Origin: an uncultured Chlorobiaceae bacterium
Lineage (GTDB): Bacteria > Bacteroidota > Chlorobiia > Chlorobiales > Chlorobiaceae
NCBI GenBank assembly: GCA_903843305.1
Contig: CAIMPI010000030.1
Span: 62,001-126,000, forward strand
Direction: 5' to 3'
Length of the DNA: 64,000 nucleotides
Position 1 is the stretch's first letter. Each line of letters opens with the position of its first letter. This document shows, in pieces, positions 16,743 to 26,125 of this stretch. The translations under genes and the position numbers were made by a program. The notes under the pieces were generated by a model. It had not been told where the DNA came from. It did not search any database and saw nothing but the letters and a program-made list of their open reading frames with translations.

Positions 16743-18085
16743 TGGCTGATACTGACCACATCCAGTCCGATCTTTTCGGCTTTTCAGTTTCCCCTGCCGC
16801 CGGAGATTATTTTCAGCCCCTTGCTGAACGGGTTCGTCCGCGTACCCTTGACGATATGGCAGGGCAGGAGCATCTTGTAGGGTCAAACGGGCCGCTCCGT
16901 AAATTTCTTGTTGGCGGCCAGATGCCCTCCATGATTTTTTGGGGCCCTCCCGGTTCAGGCAAAACCACCCTTGCTGAAATTTGCGCAGCCTCACTAAACT
17001 ATCGCTTTGAGCAGCTTTCAGCCATTGATTCCGGCGTCAAGGATGTCCGTAAAGCACTTGAAAATGCTGAAAAAGCAAGACGCGCAGGCCACAGGAGCAT
17101 CCTTTTTATTGATGAAATTCACCGTTTCAACAAGGCGCAGCAGGATACGCTTCTCCATGCCATAGAACAGGGGCTTATTGTATTGATCGGAGCTACCACC
17201 GAAAACCCTTCTTTTGAGGTGAACGGAGCACTTCTGAGCCGGATGCAGGTCTATATTTTAAAACCGCTCAGCCCAGAGGAGATCGAAGCGGTTATCAGGC
17301 GTGCACTCAAAGAGGACTCTCTGTTCAGGGGTCTTTCAATTGAGATAACCGACCTCGATTTTTTATTACAGTTTTCTGGAGGGGATGCACGGAAGGCTTT
17401 GAATGCAGTCGAAGCGGCTATCTCGCTTTTACCGAAGGGTTCGACCAAAATAGTGTTGAATAGAAAGCTGCTTGAAGAGGCCCTGCAGCACAAGGCCCCG
17501 ATCTACGATAAAGGCGGTGAAAACCATTATGACATCATCTCTGCTTTTATCAAATCCATGCGAGGTTCCGATCCCGATGCAGCCCTTTTCTGGCTTGCCA
17601 GAATGATTGAAGGCGGAGAAGACCCGAAATTCATCGCCCGGCGGATGGTCATATTTGCAAGCGAAGATATCGGCAATGCCGATCCCTACGCCATAACCCT
17701 TGCTATTTCCGTCTTTCAGGCCGTTGCAATGATCGGCATGCCCGAGGCAAGGATCAATCTGGCCCAGGGGGTTACTTACCTTGCCTCCGCACCAAAATCA
17801 AATGCAAGCTATCAAGGTCTCAACGAGGCCATGAGTGAGGCAAAAGCCATGCAGGATTTGATGGTTCCCCTTCACTTGCGCAATGCACCGACCAAACTTA
17901 TGAAAACCGAAGGATACGGAGCTGGATATCACTATCCCCACAGTTATCCCGGCCATTTTGTCGCGCAGCACTACTTTCCGGAGGGCATGGAGCCAAAAGC
18001 CTACTATCGTCCCGGCGATGAAGGGCGCGAAAAGTATATCAGGGAACGCCTGTTACCGTTGTGGCATGACCGTTATCATCCCTGA
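16742..18085 (+). CDS. rarA: Replication-associated recombination protein A (AAA+ ATPase)
   Basis: MgsA/RarA/WRNIP1-type AAA+ ATPase acting at stalled replication forks. The 447-residue protein has Walker [10 protein letters not shown] (68-76), Walker [15 protein letters not shown] near 122, sensor-type [10 protein letters not shown], and the C-terminal tetramerisation region containing [10 protein letters not shown] and AQHYFPEGM, which is diagnostic for RarA and not for RuvB or DnaX. It starts within the stop of ribE. Confidence 0.95.
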   Translation: MADTDHIQSDLFGFSVSPAAGDYFQPLAERVRPRTLDDMAGQEHLVGSNGPLRKFLVGGQMPSMIFWGPPGSGKTTLAEICAASLNYRFEQLSAIDSGVKDVRKALENAEKARRAGHRSILFIDEIHRFNKAQQDTLLHAIEQGLIVLIGATTENPSFEVNGALLSRMQVYILKPLSPEEIEAVIRRALKEDSLFRGLSIEITDLDFLLQFSGGDARKALNAVEAAISLLPKGSTKIVLNRKLLEEALQHKAPIYDKGGENHYDIISAFIKSMRGSDPDAALFWLARMIEGGEDPKFIARRMVIFASEDIGNADPYAITLAISVFQAVAMIGMPEARINLAQGVTYLASAPKSNASYQGLNEAMSEAKAMQDLMVPLHLRNAPTKLMKTEGYGAGYHYPHSYPGHFVAQHYFPEGMEPKAYYRPGDEGREKYIRERLLPLWHDRYHP

Positions 18086-18099
18086 TCTTGTTAAGAGAG

Positions 18100-18123
18100 C
18101 CTCGGATTCTTTTGAACCCGAGG
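18100..18123. terminator. Hairpin between rarA and the convergent hydrolase gene
   Basis: A 10-bp stem with one mismatch (CCTCGGATTC with GAACCCGAGG) and a TTTT loop sits 15 nt after rarA. No T-run follows, so termination is plausible but unproven. Confidence 0.4.
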
Positions 18124-18175
18124 GGTCTGCACTCCATACCGCACATTGGTCTGACGAAGGGGGTTCCCTTACGCG

Positions 18176-19396
18176 CTACACGTGATGAACGTATTGTCCG
18201 TCGTCGAACGGAACAAGGCTGATGGCAGTGCCATCAGCCTTTTGCTTGTTGAGCCACGTCATAAAACTGCGCTCACTACTACTGTCAAACCAGTCTTTTC
18301 GTGAACCTGTAAATCCTGAATTGGGGGGATATATCTCGATAAATCGTTTGAAAAGCTCTGTGGTAAAGTCGGTCTCCTCGCCTACCGGTTTGTATTTATC
18401 TGTATCCGGACAGCGTTTGCACTGCGAGCCGCTGTCGGCCGTAGAGCACAGCGGACTGGGCGCAGTCAGGTATCCGCAATGGCTGCCTTTTTCAACATTG
18501 GCGACAGCCGCCCACGAATCACTTCCTGCGGGAGCCATCTGGCTGTACTCAGTGACAACCGACGTGTCGGAGGACCATGCCGGTGGCTGCGATGTATCGA
18601 GGCAGGCACAATCGCACTGGCCGATAATCATCAGGTTCGGCATCGGTATGGTTGCCAGTTTTTGCCGGTATGGTTCCATGCCGCTAAAAAGAGGATTATT
18701 CATATCTACGGGCGAGAGCTGAACAAGCCCCACCGGATTGGCCCGGCTTTCCTTTCCCCAGGTCGAGAGCTTCTCGGTAACTCTTGGAAAGATGATCCTG
18801 TCGTACACAATAGGATCAAACTTCTTGTTTGTTTTTTCTCCGATCGCATTGAGGTTGTCAAATCCGGTTGCTGCAGCCTGTGCATGCGCACCTCCAACAG
18901 AGTGACCGGCAAAAATGACATTATTGGAGTTCATGAACTGAAATTGCTTTGAGCGGCTTGCACTATAGAATGTACTGGTTGCGCCGAAACAAATAAGATA
19001 GGAGGCGGCCATAAACGCATCCTGTCCAACCCTTGGATTCCCGCCGAAATCGGTCGTGGGCGTGAATTCGGTTTGCTGGTGAGTAGAGGTCACAAAAGCC
19101 ATTGCCCAGTTCTTTTTTACAATGGCAGAGGTATAGTTGTAGTAATTGGAGGGGTAATTGGCAAACAGCGGTTCCATCTCTTTGTTGAAAATGCCTGCAA
19201 TAATTCGTTTTGGAAAATATAAAAGGTCGGGACCGATCAGGAATCCATGACTGAACATAACGAGTCCATTTGCTTGCTGATTTTTCGGATAATATACATC
19301 AATAGCAATTTCTGTGAAATTCAGATCTTCAGGACTATACTGCATCCAGAAGTACACCCTTTTGAAACAGTAGTCATTAATGATGATAGGTTCCAT
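18176..19396 (-). CDS. Alpha/beta hydrolase of unknown substrate
   Basis: A 406-residue protein with a lipase-type nucleophile elbow GHSVGG near residue 156, and an oxyanion-type segment VMFSHGFLIG near 46. These support an alpha/beta-hydrolase fold. The rest is unusual: many Asn/Thr/Ser residues, several cysteines in the C-terminal third (IGQCDCACLD and SPLCSTADSGSQCKRCPD), and no signal peptide from this start. The overall shape is loosely like chlorophyllase/PETase-type hydrolases. It is isolated, with 400 nt of non-coding DNA upstream and a convergent rarA downstream. A chlorophyll-related role is only a guess. Confidence 0.65.
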   Translation of the reverse strand: MEPIIINDYCFKRVYFWMQYSPEDLNFTEIAIDVYYPKNQQANGLVMFSHGFLIGPDLLYFPKRIIAGIFNKEMEPLFANYPSNYYNYTSAIVKKNWAMAFVTSTHQQTEFTPTTDFGGNPRVGQDAFMAASYLICFGATSTFYSASRSKQFQFMNSNNVIFAGHSVGGAHAQAAATGFDNLNAIGEKTNKKFDPIVYDRIIFPRVTEKLSTWGKESRANPVGLVQLSPVDMNNPLFSGMEPYRQKLATIPMPNLMIIGQCDCACLDTSQPPAWSSDTSVVTEYSQMAPAGSDSWAAVANVEKGSHCGYLTAPSPLCSTADSGSQCKRCPDTDKYKPVGEETDFTTELFKRFIEIYPPNSGFTGSRKDWFDSSSERSFMTWLNKQKADGTAISLVPFDDGQYVHHV

Positions 19397-19803
19397 GATG
19401 AGTGGATTATTTGTTGATAAAAACCCTTACGTTTGGAGCTAACAATAAACGCATGGTATTATACACTACATACTTTTAATATACACGCCGAGTTAGATAA
19501 TTCAACAATGAAACACTGTCGCGTTCGGTAAAAAAATGAAAAAGTGAAAGCAAGCTCCTTTTCCTCAGCACAACCTCTTCTGTGGAAAGTTCCTGCATAT
19601 TGTACTGCTTTTTCAGAAATGACTTAAAAGAATAGTATAATATAATAAGCAAGGGAAAAACAGCGAGGGTGCTAAAGCCGTATCTCTCTCATGTTTTCAA
19701 TGATCAATGTATTTAGAGGCCTCTTGGCTTCAACTCGGTATCACCTTGATTTTTCTGTATCCTGTATTGGAGTAAATGTTATAAGTCAATATCTCGTAAT
19801 AAA
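19397..19803. other. Non-coding stretch between the hydrolase and TolC genes
   Basis: About 400 nt of AT-rich DNA with no convincing gene on either strand; the longest frames are under 30 codons. It must hold divergent promoters for the hydrolase and the TolC gene. I see no clear repeat, insertion element or RNA structure. Confidence 0.5.
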
Positions 19804-21177
19804 ATGAGGCGAATAGTATCTTGGTTGAGAGTGATTCTTTTGGTTGTTGTGCCTTTATTTTTGTTGATAGGGTCATCTTTTCTGTATGCTGCACCTACTT
19901 CGGAGGAGACAAGCACACTTACCCTTGACGAGGCCGTCCGTACCGGGATCGAGAAAAGCCGCAACCTTGAAATTGCCCGACTCGACAGGGATATGGCTGG
20001 TCAGAAAATCAGGGAGACATGGTCGAAAGTGCTACCCCAGATTACAACAAGTGTAACTTATACCCGTACACTGAAACCGTCAGTGATGCTGCTTCCTCCA
20101 AACCAGGGTTTTTTTCCAAGTACACTTGAAATAAGCTCCGATAATGCCGCACATGCCACCCTTGATGTTCGCCAGCCACTTTTCGATGCATCATCTTTTG
20201 CAGGCATAAAGGCCGCAAGCATTGTCCGCAAAATGAGCGAAGAGGCCTATAGAAGCGCCGAGGCTGCTGTTATAGCCGACATCAAACTCTCCTATTTCGA
20301 TGCTCTCATAGCAAAAAAGCAGTTGACCCTTATTGAGCAGAGTATCGCACGTTGGGAGCAGTCAAGAAAAGATACCCGGGCCATGTTCCGGCAGGGAGTT
20401 GTTGCCGATATTGATACTCTCAAAGCCTTTCTTTCTGTTGAAAATCTTCGGCCTGACCAGATCCAGGCCGAAAGTCGGGTAGCAACTACCTTGACAAAAC
20501 TGAAAAACGCCATGGGTATTTCAGCCGAAAGCAATATCGTGTTGAGCGGAAAACTTGAGATTCCTGCCACATCATATCCTTCCGATATCAATGCAGCATA
20601 CCTTGAAGCACTTGATGCAAGGCCAGAGCTCCGCCAGCTTGAACTTCAGGTTCAGGCCGAAAAAGAACAAATCAGCTCAGTCCGTGCCGAGCGCTTTCCA
20701 CTCCTCTCTGCATTTGGCAAGCTTGAAACCCAGACAGCATTTAACGATGGAGTCAAACCCTCCAATTCTCGATGGCCAGCATCTTCTTCAGTAGGCCTCC
20801 AGCTCGCCATGCCTCTCTTTACAGGTTATCGCATAAGCGCCCAAGTTGAACAGGCAAAAATAGGCCAACTGCAAACGCGGAGCAAGCTTGAAGATCTTAA
20901 AGCAAATATCAGGGCTGAAATTGAGGTAAGAGTTTTAAATTTCAGAGAATCACAAAAAAGAATTGAAGTACAGTCGAAAACCATCAATGTTGCAGAACGA
21001 AGCTACAATATATCACTTTTGCGCTTCAAAGAGGGTATAGGCTCCCGTCTTGAGCTGACCGATGCCGAACTCCAGCTCAATAAATCTAAAACAAACTACT
21101 TGCAGGCAGTTTATGATTATCTTGTCGCGACTATCCATCTCGATAAAGCATTAGGGCGTAGGGGGATAGCCAAGTAA
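19804..21177 (+). CDS. TolC family outer membrane channel
   Basis: Outer-membrane efflux protein that forms the exit duct for tripartite pumps or type I secretion. The 457-residue protein starts with a Sec signal peptide (basic MRRIVSWLR, hydrophobic to residue 30, cut probably after LYA). Two outer-membrane-efflux repeats follow, opening with LTLDEAVRTGIEKSRNLEIA and with a region ending in SVGLQLAMPLFTGYR near 335; long Gln/Leu/Glu helices make the tunnel. No membrane-fusion protein or inner-membrane pump is adjacent, so its partners lie elsewhere. Confidence 0.9.
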   Translation: MRRIVSWLRVILLVVVPLFLLIGSSFLYAAPTSEETSTLTLDEAVRTGIEKSRNLEIARLDRDMAGQKIRETWSKVLPQITTSVTYTRTLKPSVMLLPPNQGFFPSTLEISSDNAAHATLDVRQPLFDASSFAGIKAASIVRKMSEEAYRSAEAAVIADIKLSYFDALIAKKQLTLIEQSIARWEQSRKDTRAMFRQGVVADIDTLKAFLSVENLRPDQIQAESRVATTLTKLKNAMGISAESNIVLSGKLEIPATSYPSDINAAYLEALDARPELRQLELQVQAEKEQISSVRAERFPLLSAFGKLETQTAFNDGVKPSNSRWPASSSVGLQLAMPLFTGYRISAQVEQAKIGQLQTRSKLEDLKANIRAEIEVRVLNFRESQKRIEVQSKTINVAERSYNISLLRFKEGIGSRLELTDAELQLNKSKTNYLQAVYDYLVATIHLDKALGRRGIAK

Positions 21178-21208
21178 ATGTTTTATTCAGTTATTGTTGC
21201 AAATCCTG

Positions 21209-22153
21209 TTATGTTTTTCTGGCAAAATAGATAAAACTCGAAGCTTCCTCTGGCCACATAATCTCTTTGCCAAGCGTAACCATACCCCTGCACAGTGCCG
21301 TGCCAGCGTGCAAAATATAAAATGGCCGCCCAACCCGTTCATACTGAAGTTTTTCACTATAAAAAGCATTGTACACCGTGTCTGGAAAATAAGGCTGCTG
21401 TTTAAAAACCTTCAGCTTATGGCGTTCAAGAAGAGCAGCAAGCGTTCCGGGCAAAAAATGATAGAGATGGCGGGGAGCATCCCATGCAATCCAGTTCTCT
21501 CCATAAGAGTGTGCAGCCGAACATCCATGGTTGGGAAGAGCAATAACAACCACCCCGTCTGTTTCAAGCAGCTCAGCAACAGAATGAAGCGTTTCATTGA
21601 TTGCGTGAATATGCTCAAGCGTATGCCATAGCACAATACGGTCGAACTTGCCAGCGTATTCATTCTGGAGTGAAGAAGAGACCGTCAGCCCGAAAACCTC
21701 CCGTGCATAAGCCGCTGATTCAGCATCAGGTTCCACGCCCGCAAGATGATCAAACGGTATTGCCTTGCTGCAGTGAAAAAAGTTCAGCAGTTCTCCTGTT
21801 GAAGAGCCGATTTCAAGGATCGAAAGCTTCCGGAGTGGTTTAACAGCTCCTTTCAGGATAAGGTCAGCCCTGTAGCGAAGCAGCAGTGATCGTGCGGCAA
21901 GATAGGCCCTCTCACTCAAGGATGAGCCGCTGTTTTCATGAAGGTACGGATCATACGGCCCCCTTCGGTAATGAAAAGCTATTTCAGTGCTGTCGGGGCG
22001 GGGATTGAGCATAATGAGCCCGGAAGCGCATGACTGAACAAGCTGCCATCGTGTTTTTCCGGTAGAGTCAAAGCGGTCTGGCACCTGAAGACAAGGGATG
22101 AACTCCAGAGAGTTGCTTATGGGACAGGGAACGTTTTCCATGTATGCAGGCAA
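21209..22153 (-). CDS. SAM-dependent methyltransferase, class I
   Basis: A 314-residue cytosolic protein with the methyltransferase fold: motif I ILEIGSSTGELL near 112, an acidic strand end at GVEPDAESA near 138, and motif post-I FDRIVLWHTLEHIH near 168, which is the Methyltransf_11/23 pattern. The N-terminal 100 residues contain a FHYRRGPYDPYLHENS-type segment that often precedes such domains in cell-envelope sugar or lipid modification. The substrate is unknown. It ends a divergent-looking block with the HIT gene 6 nt upstream, so they may be co-transcribed. Confidence 0.8.
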   Translation of the reverse strand: MPAYMENVPCPISNSLEFIPCLQVPDRFDSTGKTRWQLVQSCASGLIMLNPRPDSTEIAFHYRRGPYDPYLHENSGSSLSERAYLAARSLLLRYRADLILKGAVKPLRKLSILEIGSSTGELLNFFHCSKAIPFDHLAGVEPDAESAAYAREVFGLTVSSSLQNEYAGKFDRIVLWHTLEHIHAINETLHSVAELLETDGVVVIALPNHGCSAAHSYGENWIAWDAPRHLYHFLPGTLAALLERHKLKVFKQQPYFPDTVYNAFYSEKLQYERVGRPFYILHAGTALCRGMVTLGKEIMWPEEASSFIYFARKT

Positions 22154-22159
22154 AAGAGG

Positions 22160-22678
22160 CTATTGCTCTTGTGCCAGGGTGAGGTCAGTGATTGCTTTTC
22201 TCAGGTTTTGGTAGGTGGATGTCATATCGTTGCTGAGTACCTTGGCATCAGCAAGAACCGGCATAAAATTCGTATCACCTTCCCAGCGAGGCACGATATG
22301 AAAATGAATATGGTTATCCACACTTCCCCCTGCAACTCGTCCAAGATTGGCGCCAACATTGAACCCCTGAGGTCTCAGGGTAACTTTCAAAGCTTTGATC
22401 GAGAGATCAGTCAATTCCATCACTTCCAATTTGGTTTCTTGGTCAAGCTCTGAAAAGTCAGCGGTTTGCATGTATGGAATTACCATAAGATGCCCGCAGT
22501 TGTAAGGGTAGAGATTCATGATGATAAAACAGCTTTTTCCCCGGTAAAGGACAAAACGCTTCTCATCATCTTCAGGTGGAATATCAGCAAAAACCGATTT
22601 TCCATCTGCAGCAGCCGGTTTGTCATCCTTGAAAGACTGCATATAAACCTCTCGCCAAGGCGAGTACATTCTATTCAT
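22160..22678 (-). CDS. HIT family hydrolase (Ap4A phosphorylase-like)
   Basis: Histidine-triad protein of 172 residues that should cleave or transfer nucleotides from dinucleoside polyphosphates or related substrates. The catalytic triad motif H-x-H-x-H is present as HIHFHIV near residue 122, preceded by NLGRVAGGSVDNH. YPYNCGHLMVIPY near 57 is the other conserved HIT segment. The sequence fits the longer FHIT/Ap4A-phosphorylase-like branch more than the short HINT branch. The start could also be the third codon (second ATG). It lies just upstream of the methyltransferase. Confidence 0.88.
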   Translation of the reverse strand: MNRMYSPWREVYMQSFKDDKPAAADGKSVFADIPPEDDEKRFVLYRGKSCFIIMNLYPYNCGHLMVIPYMQTADFSELDQETKLEVMELTDLSIKALKVTLRPQGFNVGANLGRVAGGSVDNHIHFHIVPRWEGDTNFMPVLADAKVLSNDMTSTYQNLRKAITDLTLAQEQ

Positions 22679-22717
22679 GAAGAGGGTGCTCCGCTACATT
22701 GCTTTTTTTGTTACGAG

Positions 22718-22802
22718 TACCAAAGATGGGAATCGAACCCACACGAGTTATTCACTCACTGGATTTTGAGTCCAGCGCGTCTACCAGTTCCGCCACTTTG
22801 GC
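22718..22802 (-). tRNA. tRNA-Leu (CAA)
   Basis: Class II tRNA with a long variable arm. Acceptor GCCAAAG pairs with CTTTGGT (one G-U), the anticodon loop reads CTCAAAA giving CAA, and T-loop is TTCGATT. CCA is not encoded. Confidence 0.95.
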
Positions 22803-22814
22803 CTGTTTTCTGAG

Positions 22815-22899
22815 TGGTGCGAGAGAAGGGAATCGAACCCTCACGCCTCACGGCACTAGTTCCTAAGACTAGCGTGTATACCAATTTCACCACTCTCGC
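22815..22899 (-). tRNA. tRNA-Leu (TAG), CCA encoded
   Basis: Class II tRNA with a long variable arm. Acceptor GCGAGAG pairs fully with CTCTCGC, and the anticodon loop CTTAGGA gives TAG. The 3' CCA is encoded (window 22815-22817), unlike in the neighbouring tRNA-Leu 13 nt downstream. Confidence 0.95.
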
Positions 22900-23012
22900 A
22901 GTTCAGGTCAATAATATACGTGGTTTTTATTCTAATAAAAACTATCTTTAATGAATACTTTTGCGGCATAAGACGCTAAAAATAATCATGCCGGTTTCTA
23001 CGTTTTAAGCCT

Positions 23013-23606
23013 ATGCCTTTTAATTTACACTCCGTTGCAAATATTATTTCATGGGTAATCAGTCCGGTTGTCGTTGCGCCAGCAGCCTATATTGCTGTTG
23101 TTATGCTCGGCTACGGCAATGATGCAAACAGTATGTCATACTTGATGGTGCTTTTTGCAGCAAGCACCCTTGCTCCTGTCCTTCTGATTTCCGGTCTGAA
23201 AAAAACAGGAAAGATTTCTGATTACAACATTACCTTCAGGGAACAGCGTTTTTTGCCATTACTGGTGCTTGTCGCAGTCAATGTTCTTGGCTATGAGTTT
23301 ATGAAGCAACTGCATCCACCACGGCTTCTCACCGGCATTCTGTTGTTCAATGCTATCAATACGGTCATTATTCTGCTGATTACGCTTCAGTGGAAAATCA
23401 GTATTCATCTCTTTATTCTCTCTTCATCGGTTGGATTGCTCTTTATGCAGTTCGGTGTTGTTGCTTTGTGGCTGTTGCTTTTTGTGCCGGTTCTGATGTG
23501 GTCAAGAATTTTCCTGAGAGCCCATAATTTCACGCAGACTCTTGTCGGCGGAGTGTTCGGTTTTGCCGTAATGGTTGCCGAGTTAAAATGGTGGACAGGA
23601 TTGTGA
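23013..23606 (+). CDS. Multi-span membrane protein, PAP2-like
   Basis: A 197-residue protein with about six membrane helices and very few charged residues. The C-terminal part (VLMWSRIFLRAHNFTQTLVGG) resembles the SR-x5-H-x3-D motif of type 2 phosphatidic acid phosphatases, but the final Asp is Gln, and the PSGH motif is not seen (ILSSS stands where it would be). It is probably a degenerate or specialised PAP2-fold protein. Its 3' end overlaps the ferrochelatase-family gene by 19 nt, so translation is likely coupled. Confidence 0.7.
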   Translation: MPFNLHSVANIISWVISPVVVAPAAYIAVVMLGYGNDANSMSYLMVLFAASTLAPVLLISGLKKTGKISDYNITFREQRFLPLLVLVAVNVLGYEFMKQLHPPRLLTGILLFNAINTVIILLITLQWKISIHLFILSSSVGLLFMQFGVVALWLLLFVPVLMWSRIFLRAHNFTQTLVGGVFGFAVMVAELKWWTGL

Positions 23607-24649
23607 GCAGCAAAAAATATGCCGTTATTGTCACCACGTATGGGGAGGTTGAAAAGGTTACCGTCAGGGACCTGTGGCCAAGTTCAAGAAGAATTCTCAA
23701 CGCAGTTACCCGGCAGATTGCCAAAATACCCACAGCGCTGATCTATTTTATCGCTGACTACCGTTCAACAAAGCATTATATTGAATGGAAACTCAGTCAT
23801 TACCATTCTTCATTGCCCTCTATCAACCGCTCTCAGAAAAAAAGGTTGGCAGGCTGTATTGCCGCAAGCGGGAGCCCACTTCTGTCAAAAATCGATGTCG
23901 AAGTCTATGATGCCTGCTATTTTGTGCCGCCCTACTTCGATGATCTGCTTCAACAATTGCGGCATAACTATGACGGTATTGTTGTTGTACCTATGTTTCC
24001 GGTTGAATCAGCATTTTCCTGCGGGATAGCCTGTCAGATGGTTATTGATTTGTATGGTGATAAAGCGTTCAATCATGTAAAAGTGTTAAGCAAGCTATGG
24101 AAAGAGGATAATCTTCACCGCATTTATATAGATTATCTCTTCGGGCAACTTTCCCCATCCTTACGTCATCGGAAAGAAGGAAAAATCGGCCTTGTCTTGG
24201 TCATTCATGGTACACTGGTCAAGGATCGTGACGGAAATCCGCCGACACTTTTTACCGGACTTGAGGAGACTATGGCATTTTTCGACGTAATGAAACGCAA
24301 GATCATGGCCGATCCGAGAAATATTTTCAGCGATGTCCGCCAGGGCTGCATGAACCATTCCCGAGGAGGAGAGTGGACTGCCGACACCATTGAAAACGCA
24401 CTCACGGGGTTTAAGTCTGAGGGGTATCAGGGAGTGGTCATGTTTCCCTACGGTTTTTTTGCCGATAATAGCGAGACCGAATATGATGCATGCAAAAAGC
24501 TTCAAAAGGAAAGTTTTCCCGTTTTCCAATATATTCGATGTATTAACGACTCCCCCCCATTCGCACGCTGGCTTGCCGGTCAGGTACTCAATAAGCTTCA
24601 GGTACTCAACAACCAGCAGATTGCTTGGGAAAGTCTTGAACATAACTAG
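23588..24649 (+). CDS. hemH: Ferrochelatase family protein
   Basis: Expected to insert Fe2+ into protoporphyrin IX, or to act as a related chelatase, in the cytosol. The 353-residue protein has the two family landmarks: the active-site His in LVLVIHGT near 206, and the metal-side glutamate motif FADNSETEYDA near 297, equivalent to the family's D-x-x-E-T segment. VVVPMFPVESAFSCG near 136 is also typical. The N-terminus differs from enterobacterial HemH (KYAVIVTTYGEVEKV). It overlaps the PAP2-like gene by 19 nt. Heme is needed here for cytochromes; the symbol is assigned by family only. Confidence 0.8.
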   Translation: MVDRIVSSKKYAVIVTTYGEVEKVTVRDLWPSSRRILNAVTRQIAKIPTALIYFIADYRSTKHYIEWKLSHYHSSLPSINRSQKKRLAGCIAASGSPLLSKIDVEVYDACYFVPPYFDDLLQQLRHNYDGIVVVPMFPVESAFSCGIACQMVIDLYGDKAFNHVKVLSKLWKEDNLHRIYIDYLFGQLSPSLRHRKEGKIGLVLVIHGTLVKDRDGNPPTLFTGLEETMAFFDVMKRKIMADPRNIFSDVRQGCMNHSRGGEWTADTIENALTGFKSEGYQGVVMFPYGFFADNSETEYDACKKLQKESFPVFQYIRCINDSPPFARWLAGQVLNKLQVLNNQQIAWESLEHN

Positions 24650-24663
24650 TAAATACAGCACGC

Positions 24664-25281
24664 TTGAACGCTAAACAAGAGAGAGAGCAACAGGAGGCGG
24701 CATTGCCGCAGGATAACGACAACCCCCTCAACCCCCCGAGCCATTACGAACAGGCGCTCTGCTGTATTGAAGAGCAACGTTACAGTGAGGCCCTTGAATT
24801 GCTCAATCGTTGTATTGAGACAAAACGTTACGATCCGCCAGCACTCTATGCCCGTGCAGTTACCAACATCTCAATCGGCGCCTACCGGAAGGCCGCTTGC
24901 GATCTTATGAAAACCATTGTCCTTGATCCAGGTTTTCAGCAAGCCTGGAAAAACCTTGGATTTGTGCAGTTTATGCTCGGAAAAGAGGAGGCGGCCTTGA
25001 AAACCCTGCACAAAGGGATCGCTATTGATCCTGACTATGCCGAGATATACTGCGTTCTTGGCGACGCCTACCTTGATCTTGGAGAATTTGACAAAGCGAA
25101 AGAGGCCTTTGAAAAAGCGCTCCACCTTGAACCAGATAATCCAGAGCCACATAGCAAGATAGCCATGTATTACTTGGCAAGAGGCGATATGAAAGGGCTG
25201 AAAAGAGAATATGAACTTTTGAAAACGCTTGATGCCTCTTTGGCAGAACAGATAGGAACCCTTTTTTTTGACACACCATGA
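24664..25281 (+). CDS. TPR repeat protein
   Basis: A 205-residue soluble protein made of about four tetratricopeptide repeats from residue 23 on (for example SEALELLNRCIETKRYDPPA and YAEIYCVLGDAYLDLGEFDK). TPRs mediate protein-protein contacts; no partner is evident. The start is TTG at 24664, the only start codon available after the in-frame stop at 24643; no good ribosome site is seen. Its stop overlaps the next gene's ATG (ATGA). Confidence 0.8.
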   Translation: MNAKQEREQQEAALPQDNDNPLNPPSHYEQALCCIEEQRYSEALELLNRCIETKRYDPPALYARAVTNISIGAYRKAACDLMKTIVLDPGFQQAWKNLGFVQFMLGKEEAALKTLHKGIAIDPDYAEIYCVLGDAYLDLGEFDKAKEAFEKALHLEPDNPEPHSKIAMYYLARGDMKGLKREYELLKTLDASLAEQIGTLFFDTP

Positions 25282-25526
25282 AACTTTTTCCTGATGCAGA
25301 GAGCAGAAAACGGTTTATGAGTAGAGGTCTTCCTTTTCTGCTTGGTATTGCGTGGACTCCCATTATAGGGCTTATTATTACGGCCATTATCGGTCAACCA
25401 CTTGCCGCACTCATTGGCTGGCCGGTAACTCTGGGCATTACCGCTATCATGACGTTTCTGTGTACCTTTCTGCTTCTGAGGTTTTTTAAGAGCACTGGTC
25501 ACAAAATTCGTGCTGACCGCCAATAA
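25278..25526 (+). CDS. Small two-helix membrane protein
   Basis: Unrecognised 82-residue protein with two hydrophobic helices (about 18-39 and 46-68) and basic ends. It starts within the stop of the TPR gene (ATGA overlap), which argues for a real, coupled gene. It is the last gene before the nuo operon. Function unknown. Confidence 0.65.
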   Translation: MKLFPDAESRKRFMSRGLPFLLGIAWTPIIGLIITAIIGQPLAALIGWPVTLGITAIMTFLCTFLLLRFFKSTGHKIRADRQ

Positions 25527-25656
25527 AAGGCTAACTGAGTGATTTTTTTCTGTGCCCAAATGATTTTTTTTATATATTTGCGCACCTGTAAAGAAGAGTG
25601 AGACAGGAGCTAAATTTTTTTCTTGCTATACCCGAAGTAACTCAAAATGGTATTAC

Positions 25657-26097
25657 ATGGATCAGACTCTGAGTAATTTTGGCAACGTATTTGCTTTTCT
25701 TGCCCTTGGTGTTGTTTTCGTTGCTGGAGGGTACCTTACAGCTCGTCTCCTGCGTCCAAGCAGGCCTAACCCGGCAAAAAATTCAACCTATGAATGCGGT
25801 GAAGAAGCTGTAGGAAGCGCTTGGGTAAAGTTCAATATCAGGTTTTATGTCGTAGCTCTTATCTTTATCATTTTTGATGTTGAGGTTGTTTTTCTTTTCC
25901 CTTGGGCAACCATATTCAAGCCGCTTGGAGCATTTGCTCTTGTTGAGGCACTTGTTTTTGCCGGTATTCTTATTCTCGGACTTGCTTATGCCTGGGTTAA
26001 AGGAGATCTTGATTGGGTAAGACCTACTCCAAATATTCCGAAAATGCCGGAAATGCCAGAATTGCCCTCTGCGAAATCCACCTCACTGAGGAGTTAA
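25657..26097 (+). CDS. nuoA: NADH-quinone oxidoreductase subunit A
   Basis: Membrane subunit of respiratory complex I, a redox-driven proton pump. The 146-residue protein has three helices and the conserved loop [20 protein letters not shown] near 48, followed by [14 protein letters not shown]. It opens the 11-gene operon nuoABCDHIJKLMN. A Pro/Met-rich tail ([11 protein letters not shown]) extends past the third helix. Also named ndhC in some green sulfur bacterial genomes. Confidence 0.96.
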   Translation: MDQTLSNFGNVFAFLALGVVFVAGGYLTARLLRPSRPNPAKNSTYECGEEAVGSAWVKFNIRFYVVALIFIIFDVEVVFLFPWATIFKPLGAFALVEALVFAGILILGLAYAWVKGDLDWVRPTPNIPKMPEMPELPSAKSTSLRS

Positions 26098-26125
26098 CAT
26101 ATTATTCACTATTCATTAGATCGTT

